Origin: a virus | DNA length: 43,222 nt | Virus record (IMG/VR): IMGVR_UViG_3300034068_000319 | Span: 1 to 43,222 of that record | Direction: 5' to 3' (one strand) | In this document: positions 1 through 6,419 of the stretch, piece by piece | Layout of the letters: each line of letters starts with the position of its first letter | Numbering within the stretch: the first letter of the stretch is position 1 | Translations under genes and position numbers: made by a program | Notes under the pieces: model-generated | What the model saw: only the letters and a program-made list of their open reading frames with translations | Databases searched by the model: none | Told to the model about the DNA's origin: nothing

Positions 1-2
1 GC

Positions 3-80
3 GAAAGTTATCTTGTAGAGGTTCGTAATCAAAATGGTGGATACGCCTATCGCACTTTAGCAGTAAAGGTAAGTGAATAA
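3..80 (+). CDS. C-terminal end of a small hypothetical protein (partial)
   Basis: An open frame runs in from the left edge and stops with TAA at 78-80, giving 25 residues that end in KVSE. The next start codon follows after 2 nt, as expected in this tightly packed operon. The 5' part lies outside the window, so no family can be named. Confidence 0.5.
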   Translation, partial: ESYLVEVRNQNGGYAYRTLAVKVSE

Positions 81-82
81 TA

Positions 83-235
83 ATGGGAAAGATGAAAGAG
101 TTATACTCAGAAATAATTACTTGCGACTTATGCTTTGGCACAGGTTGGCTATTTTTTGGAAATGGTGAGGACTACGATACAGAGTCTTGCACTTGCAACC
201 CACACCAATTATTTATCACTAAGGAGAATGACTAA
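83..235 (+). CDS. 50-aa cysteine-motif protein, hypothetical
   Basis: The frame starts at ATG 83 and ends at TAA 233-235, which overlaps the next ATG (TAATG), so the genes are translationally coupled. Residues 14-17 are CDLC and a CTC follows around residues 36-38, a layout like a minimal DnaJ-type zinc knuckle. One of several tiny Cys-pair proteins in the window. A metal-binding role is inferred only from the cysteines. Confidence 0.6.
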   Translation: MGKMKELYSEIITCDLCFGTGWLFFGNGEDYDTESCTCNPHQLFITKEND

Positions 236-450
236 TGGAATACGAATACTCAATAACTGCAACCTATGACGGAGATAAGTCTCCGCATTGGATTGGTCGC
301 TATGATAATGCACTAGAGGCAGTTAATAACTTTAATAAGTTTATTGACTATGGCTTTGCTAATGAATACTTAACAGTTAATCTTTCAGAGCCTAGTGGCA
401 AAATGCACACTAAGGTATTTTATGCTAACGGAACAGTAGGGGGTAAATAA
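235..450 (+). CDS. hypothetical protein, 71 aa
   Basis: It is coupled to the gene before it by TAATG and followed directly by the next ATG at 451. The product is soluble, rich in aromatic and polar residues, with no transmembrane segment or recognisable motif. Position and spacing say it is a member of the early + strand operon. I do not recognise a family. Confidence 0.7.
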   Translation: MEYEYSITATYDGDKSPHWIGRYDNALEAVNNFNKFIDYGFANEYLTVNLSEPSGKMHTKVFYANGTVGGK

Positions 451-738
451 ATGGGAAGTGTAACAGCAATTGGATTAGCAGATAGCGTGTTAGATTTAGA
501 AACACAATTAGCCTATCACTTACAGGGTAATCATTACCCACCCGTTCCACTTTCTATGGTGCAACCTTGCATAGATGCTATTGACGCATACTATGATGAG
601 GACTATGAAAGATTTATTGCTATGCCTGAAGGCGTATTCTATAAGGGAATGAGCCACGCACCTGCAAGAGCAATTGTAGACCAGCACCACCTATCTTGGT
701 TTATTGACCCAGTAGATGAATATCAAGATGAGGAATAA
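451..738 (+). CDS. hypothetical protein, 95 aa
   Basis: The ATG at 451 follows the previous TAA with no gap. The protein is acidic with several His and Asp residues, including DQHH near residue 78, and has an acidic C-terminus. No signal peptide or membrane segment is visible. The stop is 1 nt before the next ATG (740), so the genes share one transcript. Function unknown. Confidence 0.7.
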   Translation: MGSVTAIGLADSVLDLETQLAYHLQGNHYPPVPLSMVQPCIDAIDAYYDEDYERFIAMPEGVFYKGMSHAPARAIVDQHHLSWFIDPVDEYQDEE

Positions 739-739
739 A

Positions 740-982
740 ATGCCTGCTACAATAAATGCTATGGAATTAATACACGCTGATGATCTAACACCAGACCAAT
801 TAATGATTGATGATTTAATTGAGGTTGAAGATGGCATCGTTGAAGTTAAAACTATTACTTCAGATGCAACAGGCGACAAATATTTTATTGATTGTCAAAA
901 TGAATTTGGTGAAATTGAAACAGTTGAATTTAATTTTGATTCATTAATTAAACTTTTTGTTTTTATAGAACACCTGGAGTAA
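740..982 (+). CDS. hypothetical acidic protein, 80 aa
   Basis: I chose ATG 740 over the upstream in-frame ATG at 716 because 740 sits 1 nt after the previous stop and has a GATGAGGA ribosome-binding stretch at 727-734; 716 would overlap the upstream gene by 23 nt. The protein is very acidic, with repeated DD and EVED stretches. It ends the first operon: a promoter for the next unit follows at 1027. Function unknown. Confidence 0.65.
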   Translation: MPATINAMELIHADDLTPDQLMIDDLIEVEDGIVEVKTITSDATGDKYFIDCQNEFGEIETVEFNFDSLIKLFVFIEHLE

Positions 983-1026
983 AAGGGCCCGAGGCGATTT
1001 GTCCCAAATGTCCGTATTACGTTGTG

Positions 1027-1055
1027 TTGACATTTTTCCCTAAGTCTGCTAAGAT
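1027..1055 (+). promoter_or_regulatory. sigma70-type promoter for a leaderless message
   Basis: TTGACA at 1027-1032 and TAAGAT at 1050-1055 are separated by 17 bp. The start codon of the next gene is at 1062, 7 nt after the -10, so the transcript should begin at the AUG itself. An ATTACG box lies 8 bp upstream of the -35, as at two other promoters here. Confidence 0.7.
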
Positions 1056-1061
1056 TAAGTT

Positions 1062-1217
1062 ATGAAAAAGACTTCAGAGGAATTACGTAGGCTAATGGAA
1101 CTTCGCCGTTCTAATGCTGCTTCCGCTGTGCCTTCAAAGAAAAAATATGACAGAAAGAAATGTCAGTCCCAAATGCTAGACTTAAAGAAAACAAAGGAGA
1201 CCCCCTATGAAGTTTGA
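1062..1217 (+). CDS. small basic hypothetical protein, 51 aa
   Basis: The ATG lies 7 nt after the -10 of a near-consensus promoter and no Shine-Dalgarno sequence precedes it, so this is a predicted leaderless gene. The product is Lys/Arg-rich and probably helical in its first half (ELRRLMELRR). It overlaps the next start at 1207 by 11 nt. It could instead act mainly as a leader for the downstream zinc-ribbon gene. Confidence 0.5.
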   Translation: MKKTSEELRRLMELRRSNAASAVPSKKKYDRKKCQSQMLDLKKTKETPYEV

Positions 1218-1386
1218 AAATGATGAAGTACTGGACGAATTCTATTCTACAGTGTGTCCTAATTGTAATGAAAATGAATGCGATGAGTTTATGCCAATGT
1301 GTGGGCATTGTTGGCTAGATGAATTAGCAAATTCCGTTACTAATGAAGACATTGCTCTAGAAATGAGTTTAGGCCTTGACTACTAA
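1207..1386 (+). CDS. 59-aa zinc-ribbon-like protein
   Basis: AAAGGAGA at 1193-1200 gives a good ribosome-binding site for ATG 1207. CPNC near residues 17-20 and CGHC near residues 32-35 form a typical four-Cys zinc ribbon. The last 11 nt overlap the TTG start of the gp88-like gene. Role unknown; zinc binding is inferred from the motif. Confidence 0.65.
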   Translation: MKFENDEVLDEFYSTVCPNCNENECDEFMPMCGHCWLDELANSVTNEDIALEMSLGLDY

Positions 1387-2116
1387 TACACTTACACTTA
1401 AACTAAAACGCTCTAATGATAGAAAGGTGGCTAATCTTGTCACAAAAAATGGAAAGCAAGCCGCTATTGCTAATACTTTTGGATTACCTGCAGGCAAGGC
1501 TTTCTCCTGTCCTGGTGCCACTAGCGTCTGCGAAAGTGTATGCTATGCAGGAAAACTCGAAAAACTCTTCAAAGGTGTAAAGGCTAACCTATTACACAAT
1601 TGGGACCTACTTAAAGACGCTGATCAAGACACTATGGTGTCTCTGCTATCTGCAATGATAGATGAGTTTATTGCTGATTGTAATAAGAAAGACGCCCCCA
1701 AGTTATTCCGTATCCACTGGGACGGGGACTTCTTTAATGATACCTATACCAATGCCTGGAAGACTGTCATCCTTAACAATACTGATATTCAATTCTGGGT
1801 ATACACTCGTGTAAAGTCTGCAGCGCTTATTCTTAAAGATATTGATAACCTGTCTCTTTACTTTAGTACTGATAGTGAGAATGTAAAAACTGGTGTTGAT
1901 CTAAAAATAAAATCTGGTGTACGCCTTGCATACCTTTCTAAGAATTTTGCTATTGGGCAAGCAGATATGAAAGAAATGATTGGTAAGCCTGGCGCTAAGT
2001 GTCCTGAAAACCTAAAGGCAATTCCACTTATCTCAACTAATGGTAGCGCTTGCGTTTCTTGCGGATTGTGTGTATACTCTAAAGCAGACATAGTTTTTTC
2101 TGCTACTAAGAAATGA
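1376..2116 (+). CDS. gp88-like phage protein with iron-sulfur/zinc-type cysteine clusters
   Basis: 246 aa. It resembles the mycobacteriophage gene product 88 family (GP88), whose biochemical role is not established. Visible features are an N-terminal Cys cluster C45, C52 and C56 in a CPG...CYAG context, a central FRIHWDGDFF segment (about 111-120), and a C-terminal cluster C226, C229 and C232 (CVSCGLC), plus C209. The cysteine layout suggests a metal or Fe-S site; I infer this without knowing the ligand. The frame opens with TTG 1376, overlapping the zinc-ribbon gene by 11 nt; no better in-frame start is near, and TTG starts recur in this genome. Confidence 0.75.
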   Translation: MTTNTLTLKLKRSNDRKVANLVTKNGKQAAIANTFGLPAGKAFSCPGATSVCESVCYAGKLEKLFKGVKANLLHNWDLLKDADQDTMVSLLSAMIDEFIADCNKKDAPKLFRIHWDGDFFNDTYTNAWKTVILNNTDIQFWVYTRVKSAALILKDIDNLSLYFSTDSENVKTGVDLKIKSGVRLAYLSKNFAIGQADMKEMIGKPGAKCPENLKAIPLISTNGSACVSCGLCVYSKADIVFSATKK

Positions 2117-2122
2117 GTTAAA

Positions 2123-2182
2123 ATGCCTACGTGGTTTTGGATACTAATAACGTTTATTGTTTTTTATTCATTTTTTAATTAA
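2123..2182 (+). CDS. possible 19-aa single-span membrane micropeptide
   Basis: ATG 2123 to TAA 2180-2182 encodes an almost entirely hydrophobic peptide (WFWILITFIVFY core) just 6 nt after the gp88-like stop. It may be a real membrane micropeptide or chance. There is no strong ribosome-binding site, hence the low confidence. Confidence 0.3.
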   Translation: MPTWFWILITFIVFYSFFN

Positions 2183-2188
2183 TTGGAT

Positions 2189-2212
2189 CCCCCGCTAAAA
2201 AGGGCTCGGGGG
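2189..2212 (+). terminator. GC-rich hairpin, possible terminator
   Basis: CCCCCG (2189-2194) pairs with CGGGGG (2207-2212) over a 12-nt loop. It separates the gp88-like gene from the next promoter. There is no U-tract on the + strand, so it may be a weak terminator or an RNA-stabilising hairpin. Confidence 0.4.
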
Positions 2213-2224
2213 CAAAACTTTCAT

Positions 2225-2252
2225 TTGTCAAGTTACGACACGCTGTTAAGAT
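2225..2252 (+). promoter_or_regulatory. promoter TTGTCA-16-TAAGAT
   Basis: TTGTCA at 2225-2230 and TAAGAT at 2247-2252 with 16-bp spacing lie upstream of the 56-aa gene. A second TTGACA lies near 2297. Either or both could drive the gene at 2349. Confidence 0.45.
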
Positions 2253-2348
2253 GTGATTAAGGACACACCCAAAAACCTCCCCCAAATTGGTATTTTTGAC
2301 ATTTTTAGTGTAGAATTAAACTATAACCCAAACGAAAGGAAAACCCCA

Positions 2349-2519
2349 ATGACACTAGGCGGATACACTTATCAACTAGGTGATTTATTCACTACTAGTA
2401 AGACAGGCGTTACAGGCAGAATTGTAAAGTTCTCACCTATAAATGCTAAACTAACTAGAGTTTCATTACAACTAGCAAATGGCTCACGCCGTTTGGCTAT
2501 GGTAAGCACAACAAAGTAA
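2349..2519 (+). CDS. hypothetical 56-aa protein, paralogue of the next gene
   Basis: ATG 2349 has the ribosome-binding stretch GAAAGGA just upstream; the longer frame from GTG 2253 would run through the promoter region and is rejected. The product shares the pattern GDL-T--K---TG-I with the 55-aa protein at 2625, and a C-terminal R-x-L...G-x-R, so the two are tandem duplicates with separate promoters. Probably a small beta-rich fold. Function unknown. Confidence 0.65.
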   Translation: MTLGGYTYQLGDLFTTSKTGVTGRIVKFSPINAKLTRVSLQLANGSRRLAMVSTTK

Positions 2520-2550
2520 TCTCACATAGTGAGAAATGTTAGAAATGGAT

Positions 2551-2580
2551 TTGACATTTCTGACCTAAAAATGTTATACT
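2551..2580 (+). promoter_or_regulatory. promoter TTGACA-18-TATACT
   Basis: TTGACA at 2551-2556 and TATACT at 2575-2580, followed by a 40-nt leader with AAAAGGA before ATG 2625. Confidence 0.75.
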
Positions 2581-2624
2581 TAGATAACAAGCAACAAACC
2601 CCTAACAGAAAAGGAAAAACACAA

Positions 2625-2792
2625 ATGGCAGTAAATACAGCAACATACAAGGTTGGCGACCTCTACACATCACAGAAGTCAAAAATCACAGGAACAATCC
2701 AAGAAATCACACCTAACAAAGACGGACAATCAGTTCGTATCAAGTTAGATGTTGATGGACAAGTTCGCTACACAACTTGGACAGCCAAGTAA
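2625..2792 (+). CDS. hypothetical 55-aa protein, paralogue of the preceding gene
   Basis: It starts at ATG 2625 behind AAAAGGA and its own strong promoter. Similarity to the 56-aa neighbour runs over the full length (Y--GDL-T--K---TG-I, then R-K-L). Having one strong promoter per small gene suggests high early expression. No known family is recognised. Confidence 0.7.
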   Translation: MAVNTATYKVGDLYTSQKSKITGTIQEITPNKDGQSVRIKLDVDGQVRYTTWTAK

Positions 2793-2823
2793 TCGTTCTC
2801 GCATAACGATAAATTGCGAAACT

Positions 2824-2847
2824 CCTGAGCAAGAGTTAAAAAGGCTC
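2824..2847 (+). repeat. copy 1 of the CCTGAGCA...GCTCAC hairpin element
   Basis: GAGC 2827-2830 can pair with GCTC 2844-2847. The same sequence recurs at 4517, 5745 and 18214. It lies 32 nt after the stop of the 55-aa gene and just before the promoter at 2852. There is no U-run, so it is not a standard terminator. Confidence 0.6.
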
Positions 2848-2851
2848 ACAA

Positions 2852-2873
2852 TGTCAGACCCACCCCCTATACT
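2852..2873 (+). promoter_or_regulatory. promoter with TGTCAG box 11 nt before the -10 (copy 1)
   Basis: TGTCA 2852-2856, 11 nt, then TATACT 2868-2873. The same spacing is found at 3450, 4008 and 4658. No good -35 is present at the usual distance here. Confidence 0.6.
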
Positions 2874-2906
2874 ATAAATAACCCAACAAAGAAAAGAGAA
2901 AAACAA

Positions 2907-3329
2907 ATGGCAAGAGGAAAAGCAATCTCAGTAAAAATCCCTACTCAACGAGTAATCACCGCACTAGAAACTAAGTTAGCAGAACTAGAGGCTAACTACA
3001 AAACACAAGACGAAAATGAAGCAAAGTATCAAGATGCTTACAAGGCTTGGCAGAAAGAGTTAGCAGATTTCGCAATCGCTCACTTCTCAAAGGCTGAAAA
3101 CATCAGAACAAACTATCGTTCTTGGAACAAAACTCTCAATGTTGATTTTGACATTGTAGGTTCAGATAAGGACTTCCCTGCTGAGCCTGAGCGTAATTTT
3201 GAGCAACTCCATCAGCACAACTATCGTGAGCAGAAAGAGGAAATGTCTAACGCAATTCGTATCCTCAAGATGACAGATGAGGAAGTTGTAAATACTTCCA
3301 CATACAACGCAGTTGCTCGTTATCTCTAA
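2907..3329 (+). CDS. hypothetical protein with N-terminal coiled coil, 140 aa
   Basis: ATG 2907 follows AAAGAGAAA. Residues about 15-60 are a Lys/Glu/Ala-rich heptad-like helix (LETKLAELEAN), followed by a mixed region rich in aromatic residues and a second helix near 100-125. There is no membrane segment. It is transcribed alone from the TGTCAG-type promoter and followed by a highly structured intergenic region. No family recognised. Confidence 0.7.
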   Translation: MARGKAISVKIPTQRVITALETKLAELEANYKTQDENEAKYQDAYKAWQKELADFAIAHFSKAENIRTNYRSWNKTLNVDFDIVGSDKDFPAEPERNFEQLHQHNYREQKEEMSNAIRILKMTDEEVVNTSTYNAVARYL

Positions 3330-3335
3330 CTAGAT

Positions 3336-3451
3336 AATTGGGTGGGGTGTAAAAGCCCCACTCAGTTCCCTTGGAGTGAGTCAGGCTCGCCTGGGGATCT
3401 GATAGGGGTGGGTTCCAGACTAACGGCCGTGCCTACCCCTATCACCCAATT
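3336..3451 (+). ncRNA. multi-helix structured intergenic RNA, unclassified
   Basis: A perfect 9-bp outer stem, AATTGGGTG 3336-3344 with CACCCAATT 3443-3451, encloses several hairpins. These are GGGG/CCCC (3344-3347/3356-3359), CACTC/GAGTG (3359-3363/3374-3378), CAGG/CCTG (3382-3385/3390-3393) and a 12-bp helix 3401-3412/3432-3443 with one G-U pair. The first inner hairpin can be extended to GTGGGG/CCCCAC at the expense of the outer stem. It would be transcribed from the promoter at 2852. It could be a terminator complex or a small RNA; I do not recognise a known class. Confidence 0.5.
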
Positions 3452-3473
3452 TGTCAGACCCCTCTAGTATAAT
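3450..3473 (+). promoter_or_regulatory. promoter with TTTGTCAG box (copy 2)
   Basis: TTTGTCA 3450-3456, 11 nt, TATAAT 3468-3473. The upstream box overlaps the last two bases of the structured RNA's outer stem. Confidence 0.65.
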
Positions 3474-3503
3474 TAAAAGAAACAAACAGAAAGAAGGCCC
3501 CCA

Positions 3504-4001
3504 ATGGGATTAGATATGTATCTCAGCGCTAGAAAGCACTTTGAAAAAGTCAACTGGCACACACTACAGGCTAATGATGAATTAACTTATGACTCACCTG
3601 AAGCCGTATACCCTAAGTTCAATGACCTAATGGAAATAACACAACTCACAGATGTCGCTACAGATATGTATGGAGCAGAAGTATTGGTCACCTGTGCCTA
3701 TTGGCGCAAGGCTAATCAGATACACAACTGGTTCGTCACAAATATTCAAGGCGGTAATGATAATTGCGGTGATTACTATGTTTCACAAGATAAACTAACA
3801 GAACTAAAAGTTATCTGCGAACACGCACTAGAAACTAAGGACCCAAGCCTACTACCACCACAAGCAGGATTTTTCTTTGGTGGAACAGATATTGATGAGT
3901 GGTACTGGAAGGATCTTACTAATACTATTAATCAGTTAGAGCGAATCTTTGCTTTGCCTGAAATAGATAAGTTATCATTCTATTACTCATCATCTTGGTA
4001 A
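3504..4001 (+). CDS. hypothetical phage protein of the GLDMYL-start type, 165 aa
   Basis: It begins MGLDMYL and contains YWRKANQIHNWF (about 67-78), a CGDYYVS stretch, and a late GFFFGGTDIDEWY segment. Proteins with this pattern are frequent in phages and bacteria, but I know of no assigned activity. AGAAAGAAGG precedes ATG 3504. It is single-gene, with promoter copies 2 and 3 on either side. Confidence 0.75.
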   Translation: MGLDMYLSARKHFEKVNWHTLQANDELTYDSPEAVYPKFNDLMEITQLTDVATDMYGAEVLVTCAYWRKANQIHNWFVTNIQGGNDNCGDYYVSQDKLTELKVICEHALETKDPSLLPPQAGFFFGGTDIDEWYWKDLTNTINQLERIFALPEIDKLSFYYSSSW

Positions 4002-4031
4002 TTGACATTTGTCAGTGCCCTGCGATACAAT
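4002..4031 (+). promoter_or_regulatory. promoter with TTGACA, TTTGTCAG box and TACAAT (copy 3)
   Basis: TTGACA 4002-4007 is directly followed by TTTGTCA 4008-4014, then 11 nt, then TACAAT 4026-4031. This copy has a consensus -35 as well as the box. Confidence 0.7.
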
Positions 4032-4063
4032 TAAACTAACCAACTAACAGAAAGAGGCCCCCA

Positions 4064-4495
4064 ATGGACCAAGAGACATACGAAACAGTAATAGAACCAG
4101 TAAACTCAACACAGGAATTTCTTCGTGATTCGCTAGCAAAAGCAACGTTGCGGGTTACCAGTTTAGAAGAGCACATTCAGAAAGTAACTCAGCGCTCATA
4201 TGCTGATTCAGCGGAACGTAACCGTATGGTTGAAGGAATGCAAGAGTGGACCTTGGAAGCAGTTGAAGACGGTTCCATTACAGAATCACAGGCAGAAGAA
4301 ATTGCTGAGATTATGGGCTTTGAATTAACAAAAGAATTCGAAGTTGAAGTTACAGTTCTTTATTCAGTGACAGTCAATGCACGTAATGAAGAAGCAGCAA
4401 CAAATGCAATTCACGATATCGATTTTGATACTGTTCAATATGATTCAGATAGCATTTCGTGGTTGTCATCCTCAATTGATAGAGTTGATATTTAG
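4064..4495 (+). CDS. hypothetical protein, helical N-terminus and beta-rich C-terminus, 143 aa
   Basis: ATG 4064 has GAAAGAGG upstream. Residues about 15-85 look helical and charged; residues 95-140 (FEVEVTVLYSVTVNA followed by an A-x-x-A-I helix) resemble the small beta-alpha domain seen in DpnD/PcfM-like proteins and in the 63-aa gene at 8136. Function unknown. Confidence 0.7.
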   Translation: MDQETYETVIEPVNSTQEFLRDSLAKATLRVTSLEEHIQKVTQRSYADSAERNRMVEGMQEWTLEAVEDGSITESQAEEIAEIMGFELTKEFEVEVTVLYSVTVNARNEEAATNAIHDIDFDTVQYDSDSISWLSSSIDRVDI

Positions 4496-4516
4496 TAGGG
4501 GGCTACTAAAATAATT

Positions 4517-4540
4517 CCTGAGCAAGAATTTAAACTGCTC
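4517..4540 (+). repeat. copy 2 of the CCTGAGCA...TGCTCAC hairpin element
   Basis: GAGCA 4520-4524 pairs with TGCTC 4536-4540 around an A/T-rich loop. It lies 22 nt after the stop of the 143-aa gene. Confidence 0.6.
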
Positions 4541-4574
4541 ACTTTAAAATCCCCAAAAATTTCCTCGGGGCGCC

Positions 4575-4590
4575 TGTGATCAATATCACA
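4575..4590 (+). promoter_or_regulatory. CRP/GlxR-type operator, full consensus
   Basis: TGTGATCAATATCACA matches TGTGA-N6-TCACA in all ten defined bases. It lies about 105 bp upstream of the predicted transcript start of the DUF932 gene. CRP-family regulators (GlxR, Cmr, Crp) using this site are standard in actinobacteria; binding here is inferred. Confidence 0.55.
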
Positions 4591-4652
4591 CCGCCACCCT
4601 TTACGATTACGTTACGAAATGTCCGTTTTATCCCATCTTTAACTATCTCAAT

Positions 4653-4681
4653 TTGCATTTGTCAGCCTGTCCTGTTATACT
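4653..4681 (+). promoter_or_regulatory. promoter with TTGCAT, TTTGTCAG box and TATACT (copy 4)
   Basis: TTGCAT 4653-4658 and TATACT 4676-4681 are 17 bp apart; TTTGTCA 4658-4664 ends 11 nt before the -10. This location fixes the start of the downstream gene at GTG 4713. Confidence 0.7.
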
Positions 4682-4712
4682 TAAAATAACAACAAAAGAA
4701 AGAAGGAAAATC

Positions 4713-5735
4713 GTGGCTCACGACTTAGAAACACAAAACGGCGTTGCATCTTTTGCATCATTCCGTGAACCTGCTTGGCACGGATTGGGAACCGTATTCA
4801 CAGAAGAAAAAACAACCGTAGAAATGTTGGAAGCAGCAAATCTTAATGGTTGGAATGTTCGTCTTGAAGATTTGGAAACCCCTACACATCTAACAAGCGA
4901 CAAGGCATACCAATATGTTTTGCGTACAAACCCTACTGATAACACCCAGACTGATATTCTTGGCGTTGTTGGTGAGCGCTATCACGTATTACAGAATGAA
5001 GATTTATTTTCATTTGGTGATAACATTCTTGATGGTGGTGGGCGTTGGGAAACCGCTGGCTCAATTAAAGGTGGGCGTGTAGTATTTGGCGCTCTTGCTT
5101 TAGAGCGTGAAACAATTCTTGACCCTAATGGTGTTGCGGATAAGGTTAAAACTTATTTGCTTATTAACACATCACACGATGGCTCAATCGCTATTCAAGC
5201 AAGCATCACACCTGTTCGTGTTGTGTGCGCTAATACTCTTAACCTTGCGCTTGGTGGCGTAGGTCGTAAGAAGAATAAGGGAATCAAGCAATCTTTCAAG
5301 ATTCGCCACACACAAACCGCTAATGGTAAAGTGCAAATTGCTCGTGAGACTTTAGGTCTTGCTAATTCTTATATGGACGAATTTGATAAAATGGCTAAGG
5401 CTATGATTGAGAAGGAAGTTTCTGCTAAGGAATTTAACGACATCATTCTTGCTGCATATGCTAAGCCTGAAAAGGACGCTAAGGGTGCTTTCAAGAAATG
5501 GGAAAATAAAGTTGATACAATCAACGATATTTATACTGGCGAATTTAACGGAATGATTGCTGGTAATGCTTGGGGTGCGTTCAATGCACTAACTGAGCGC
5601 CTTGACTGGTACCGTTCTGCTCGTGGTGGTTCTAACGAATCCATTCTTGCATCAGCATCAGGATTTGACCCTGCAATTAACGCAGAGAAAAATCGTTTGC
5701 TAAAAGTTGTACAAAATGTAATGCAACTCGCATAA
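4713..5735 (+). CDS. DUF932 phage/plasmid-like protein (TIGR03299 type), 340 aa
   Basis: The N-terminus reads FREPAWHGLGTVF (about 16-28), the hallmark of DUF932/TIGR03299 proteins common in phages and plasmids. The middle has ITPVRVVCANTLNLAL (about 165-180), another conserved block. The family has no proven activity, though its members often sit among replication or anti-restriction genes. GTG 4713 is chosen because AGAAGGA precedes it and the promoter lies inside any longer frame. Single-gene unit, possibly under cAMP-receptor control through the site at 4575, and followed by tRNA-Asp. Confidence 0.85.
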   Translation: MAHDLETQNGVASFASFREPAWHGLGTVFTEEKTTVEMLEAANLNGWNVRLEDLETPTHLTSDKAYQYVLRTNPTDNTQTDILGVVGERYHVLQNEDLFSFGDNILDGGGRWETAGSIKGGRVVFGALALERETILDPNGVADKVKTYLLINTSHDGSIAIQASITPVRVVCANTLNLALGGVGRKKNKGIKQSFKIRHTQTANGKVQIARETLGLANSYMDEFDKMAKAMIEKEVSAKEFNDIILAAYAKPEKDAKGAFKKWENKVDTINDIYTGEFNGMIAGNAWGAFNALTERLDWYRSARGGSNESILASASGFDPAINAEKNRLLKVVQNVMQLA

Positions 5736-5744
5736 CAAAAAAAT

Positions 5745-5768
5745 CCTGAGCAAGATTTAAAACTGCTC
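5745..5768 (+). repeat. copy 3 of the CCTGAGCA...TGCTCGC hairpin element
   Basis: GAGCA 5748-5752 pairs with TGCTC 5764-5768. It sits between the DUF932 stop and tRNA-Asp, 4 nt before the tRNA, where it could guide 5' processing. Confidence 0.6.
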
Positions 5769-5772
5769 GCAA

Positions 5773-5846
5773 GATTCGTTAGATCAATTGGTTAGATCGC
5801 TACCCTGTCACGGTAGAGGCTACGGGTTCAAGTCCCGTACGAATCG
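5773..5846 (+). tRNA. tRNA-Asp (GTC)
   Basis: The acceptor GATTCGT (5773-5779) pairs with ACGAATC (5839-5845), with discriminator G5846. The anticodon stem CTACC/GGTAG encloses a 7-nt loop with GTC at 5807-5809. The T-arm is ACGGG-TTCAAGT-CCCGT. CCA is not encoded. It is probably co-transcribed with DUF932. Confidence 0.95.
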
Positions 5847-5856
5847 CAATAAATAA

Positions 5857-5905
5857 ATATACATCACAATGAATAAAAATTTGGCTCGGGACTAGTGATG
5901 TATAT
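5857..5905 (+). repeat. 11-bp inverted repeat after tRNA-Asp
   Basis: ATATACATCAC 5857-5867 and GTGATGTATAT 5895-5905 are perfect inverted copies over 27 nt. The right arm overlaps the CRP-like site at 5894. It may serve as a weak terminator or a looping pair of operator half-sites. Confidence 0.5.
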
Positions 5906-5909
5906 CACA
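5894..5909 (+). promoter_or_regulatory. CRP/GlxR-type operator, one mismatch
   Basis: AGTGATGTATATCACA matches TGTGA-N6-TCACA except for the first base, and has the central TA favoured by GlxR sites. It is centred about 75 bp upstream of the predicted transcript start at 5977. Confidence 0.5.
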
Positions 5910-5941
5910 TAACATTTCTTATCTTTTTTGATTACGAAGGC

Positions 5942-5970
5942 TTGATATTTTTCCTGGAATTTGCTATACT
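5942..5970 (+). promoter_or_regulatory. leaderless promoter TTGATA-17-TATACT
   Basis: TTGATA 5942-5947 and TATACT 5965-5970; ATG 5977 is 7 nt beyond. An ATTACGAAG box ends just before the -35. Confidence 0.75.
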
Positions 5971-5976
5971 TGGTAT

Positions 5977-6195
5977 ATGACCAAACAAGTGGCAATATAT
6001 GAAATGAACTACTCCTGCTCCCCTGGTGGCGTTGACTGCTGGGAAGCAACTATCAATGGCTACGGTACTAGTAGTACTGCTAGTGATTTTAAAACTGCTG
6101 GAGAAGCCCTCAACTGGGTACTTGACAGACACCCTGACGAAATGTTAGAATTGGTAGTAACCTCACTTCCCGCTTATGAAAAGGAATATGTATGA
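5977..6195 (+). CDS. hypothetical protein, 72 aa
   Basis: Leaderless start at ATG 5977. The protein has a CSPGGVDCWEA stretch (about 14-24), then a probable helix, and a hydrophobic C-terminal strand. It is the first gene of a tightly overlapped operon running to 7153. It overlaps the next start by 4 nt (ATGA). No family recognised. Confidence 0.7.
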   Translation: MTKQVAIYEMNYSCSPGGVDCWEATINGYGTSSTASDFKTAGEALNWVLDRHPDEMLELVVTSLPAYEKEYV

Positions 6196-6419
6196 CCCAA
6201 AAAACAGACACAATGCTAGAACCCTACTACTCTTGCGACCTTAGTATTTCTATTGTCAATATAGACGCTAGAAATAAATTTCACGCAGAGTCTATTATGC
6301 AAAAGTTCATAGATGAGATTGCCGTAGTTATGGACGAACAAGTCCGCTGGCACGAAGCCGATTGGGAAATTACTGAAAATGTGTATGACCCTACAACAGG
6401 TAGTTGGTTTGAACAATGA
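6192..6419 (+). CDS. hypothetical protein, 75 aa
   Basis: It is coupled by ATGA to both neighbours. Alternating strands and one helix (residues about 33-52) suggest a small alpha/beta fold similar in outline to DpnD/PcfM-like proteins. There are no membrane segments or metal motifs. Function unknown. Confidence 0.65.
   Translation: MTQKTDTMLEPYYSCDLSISIVNIDARNKFHAESIMQKFIDEIAVVMDEQVRWHEADWEITENVYDPTTGSWFEQ

Noticed and set aside
2253-2348. N-terminal extension of the 56-aa protein from GTG 2253
   Set aside because: It would start at the edge of a -10 box and run through a second promoter region; ATG 2349 has a good ribosome-binding site and matches the paralogue's length.
4653-4712. 20-residue extension of the DUF932 protein
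   Set aside because: It begins at the -35 box of the gene's own promoter.
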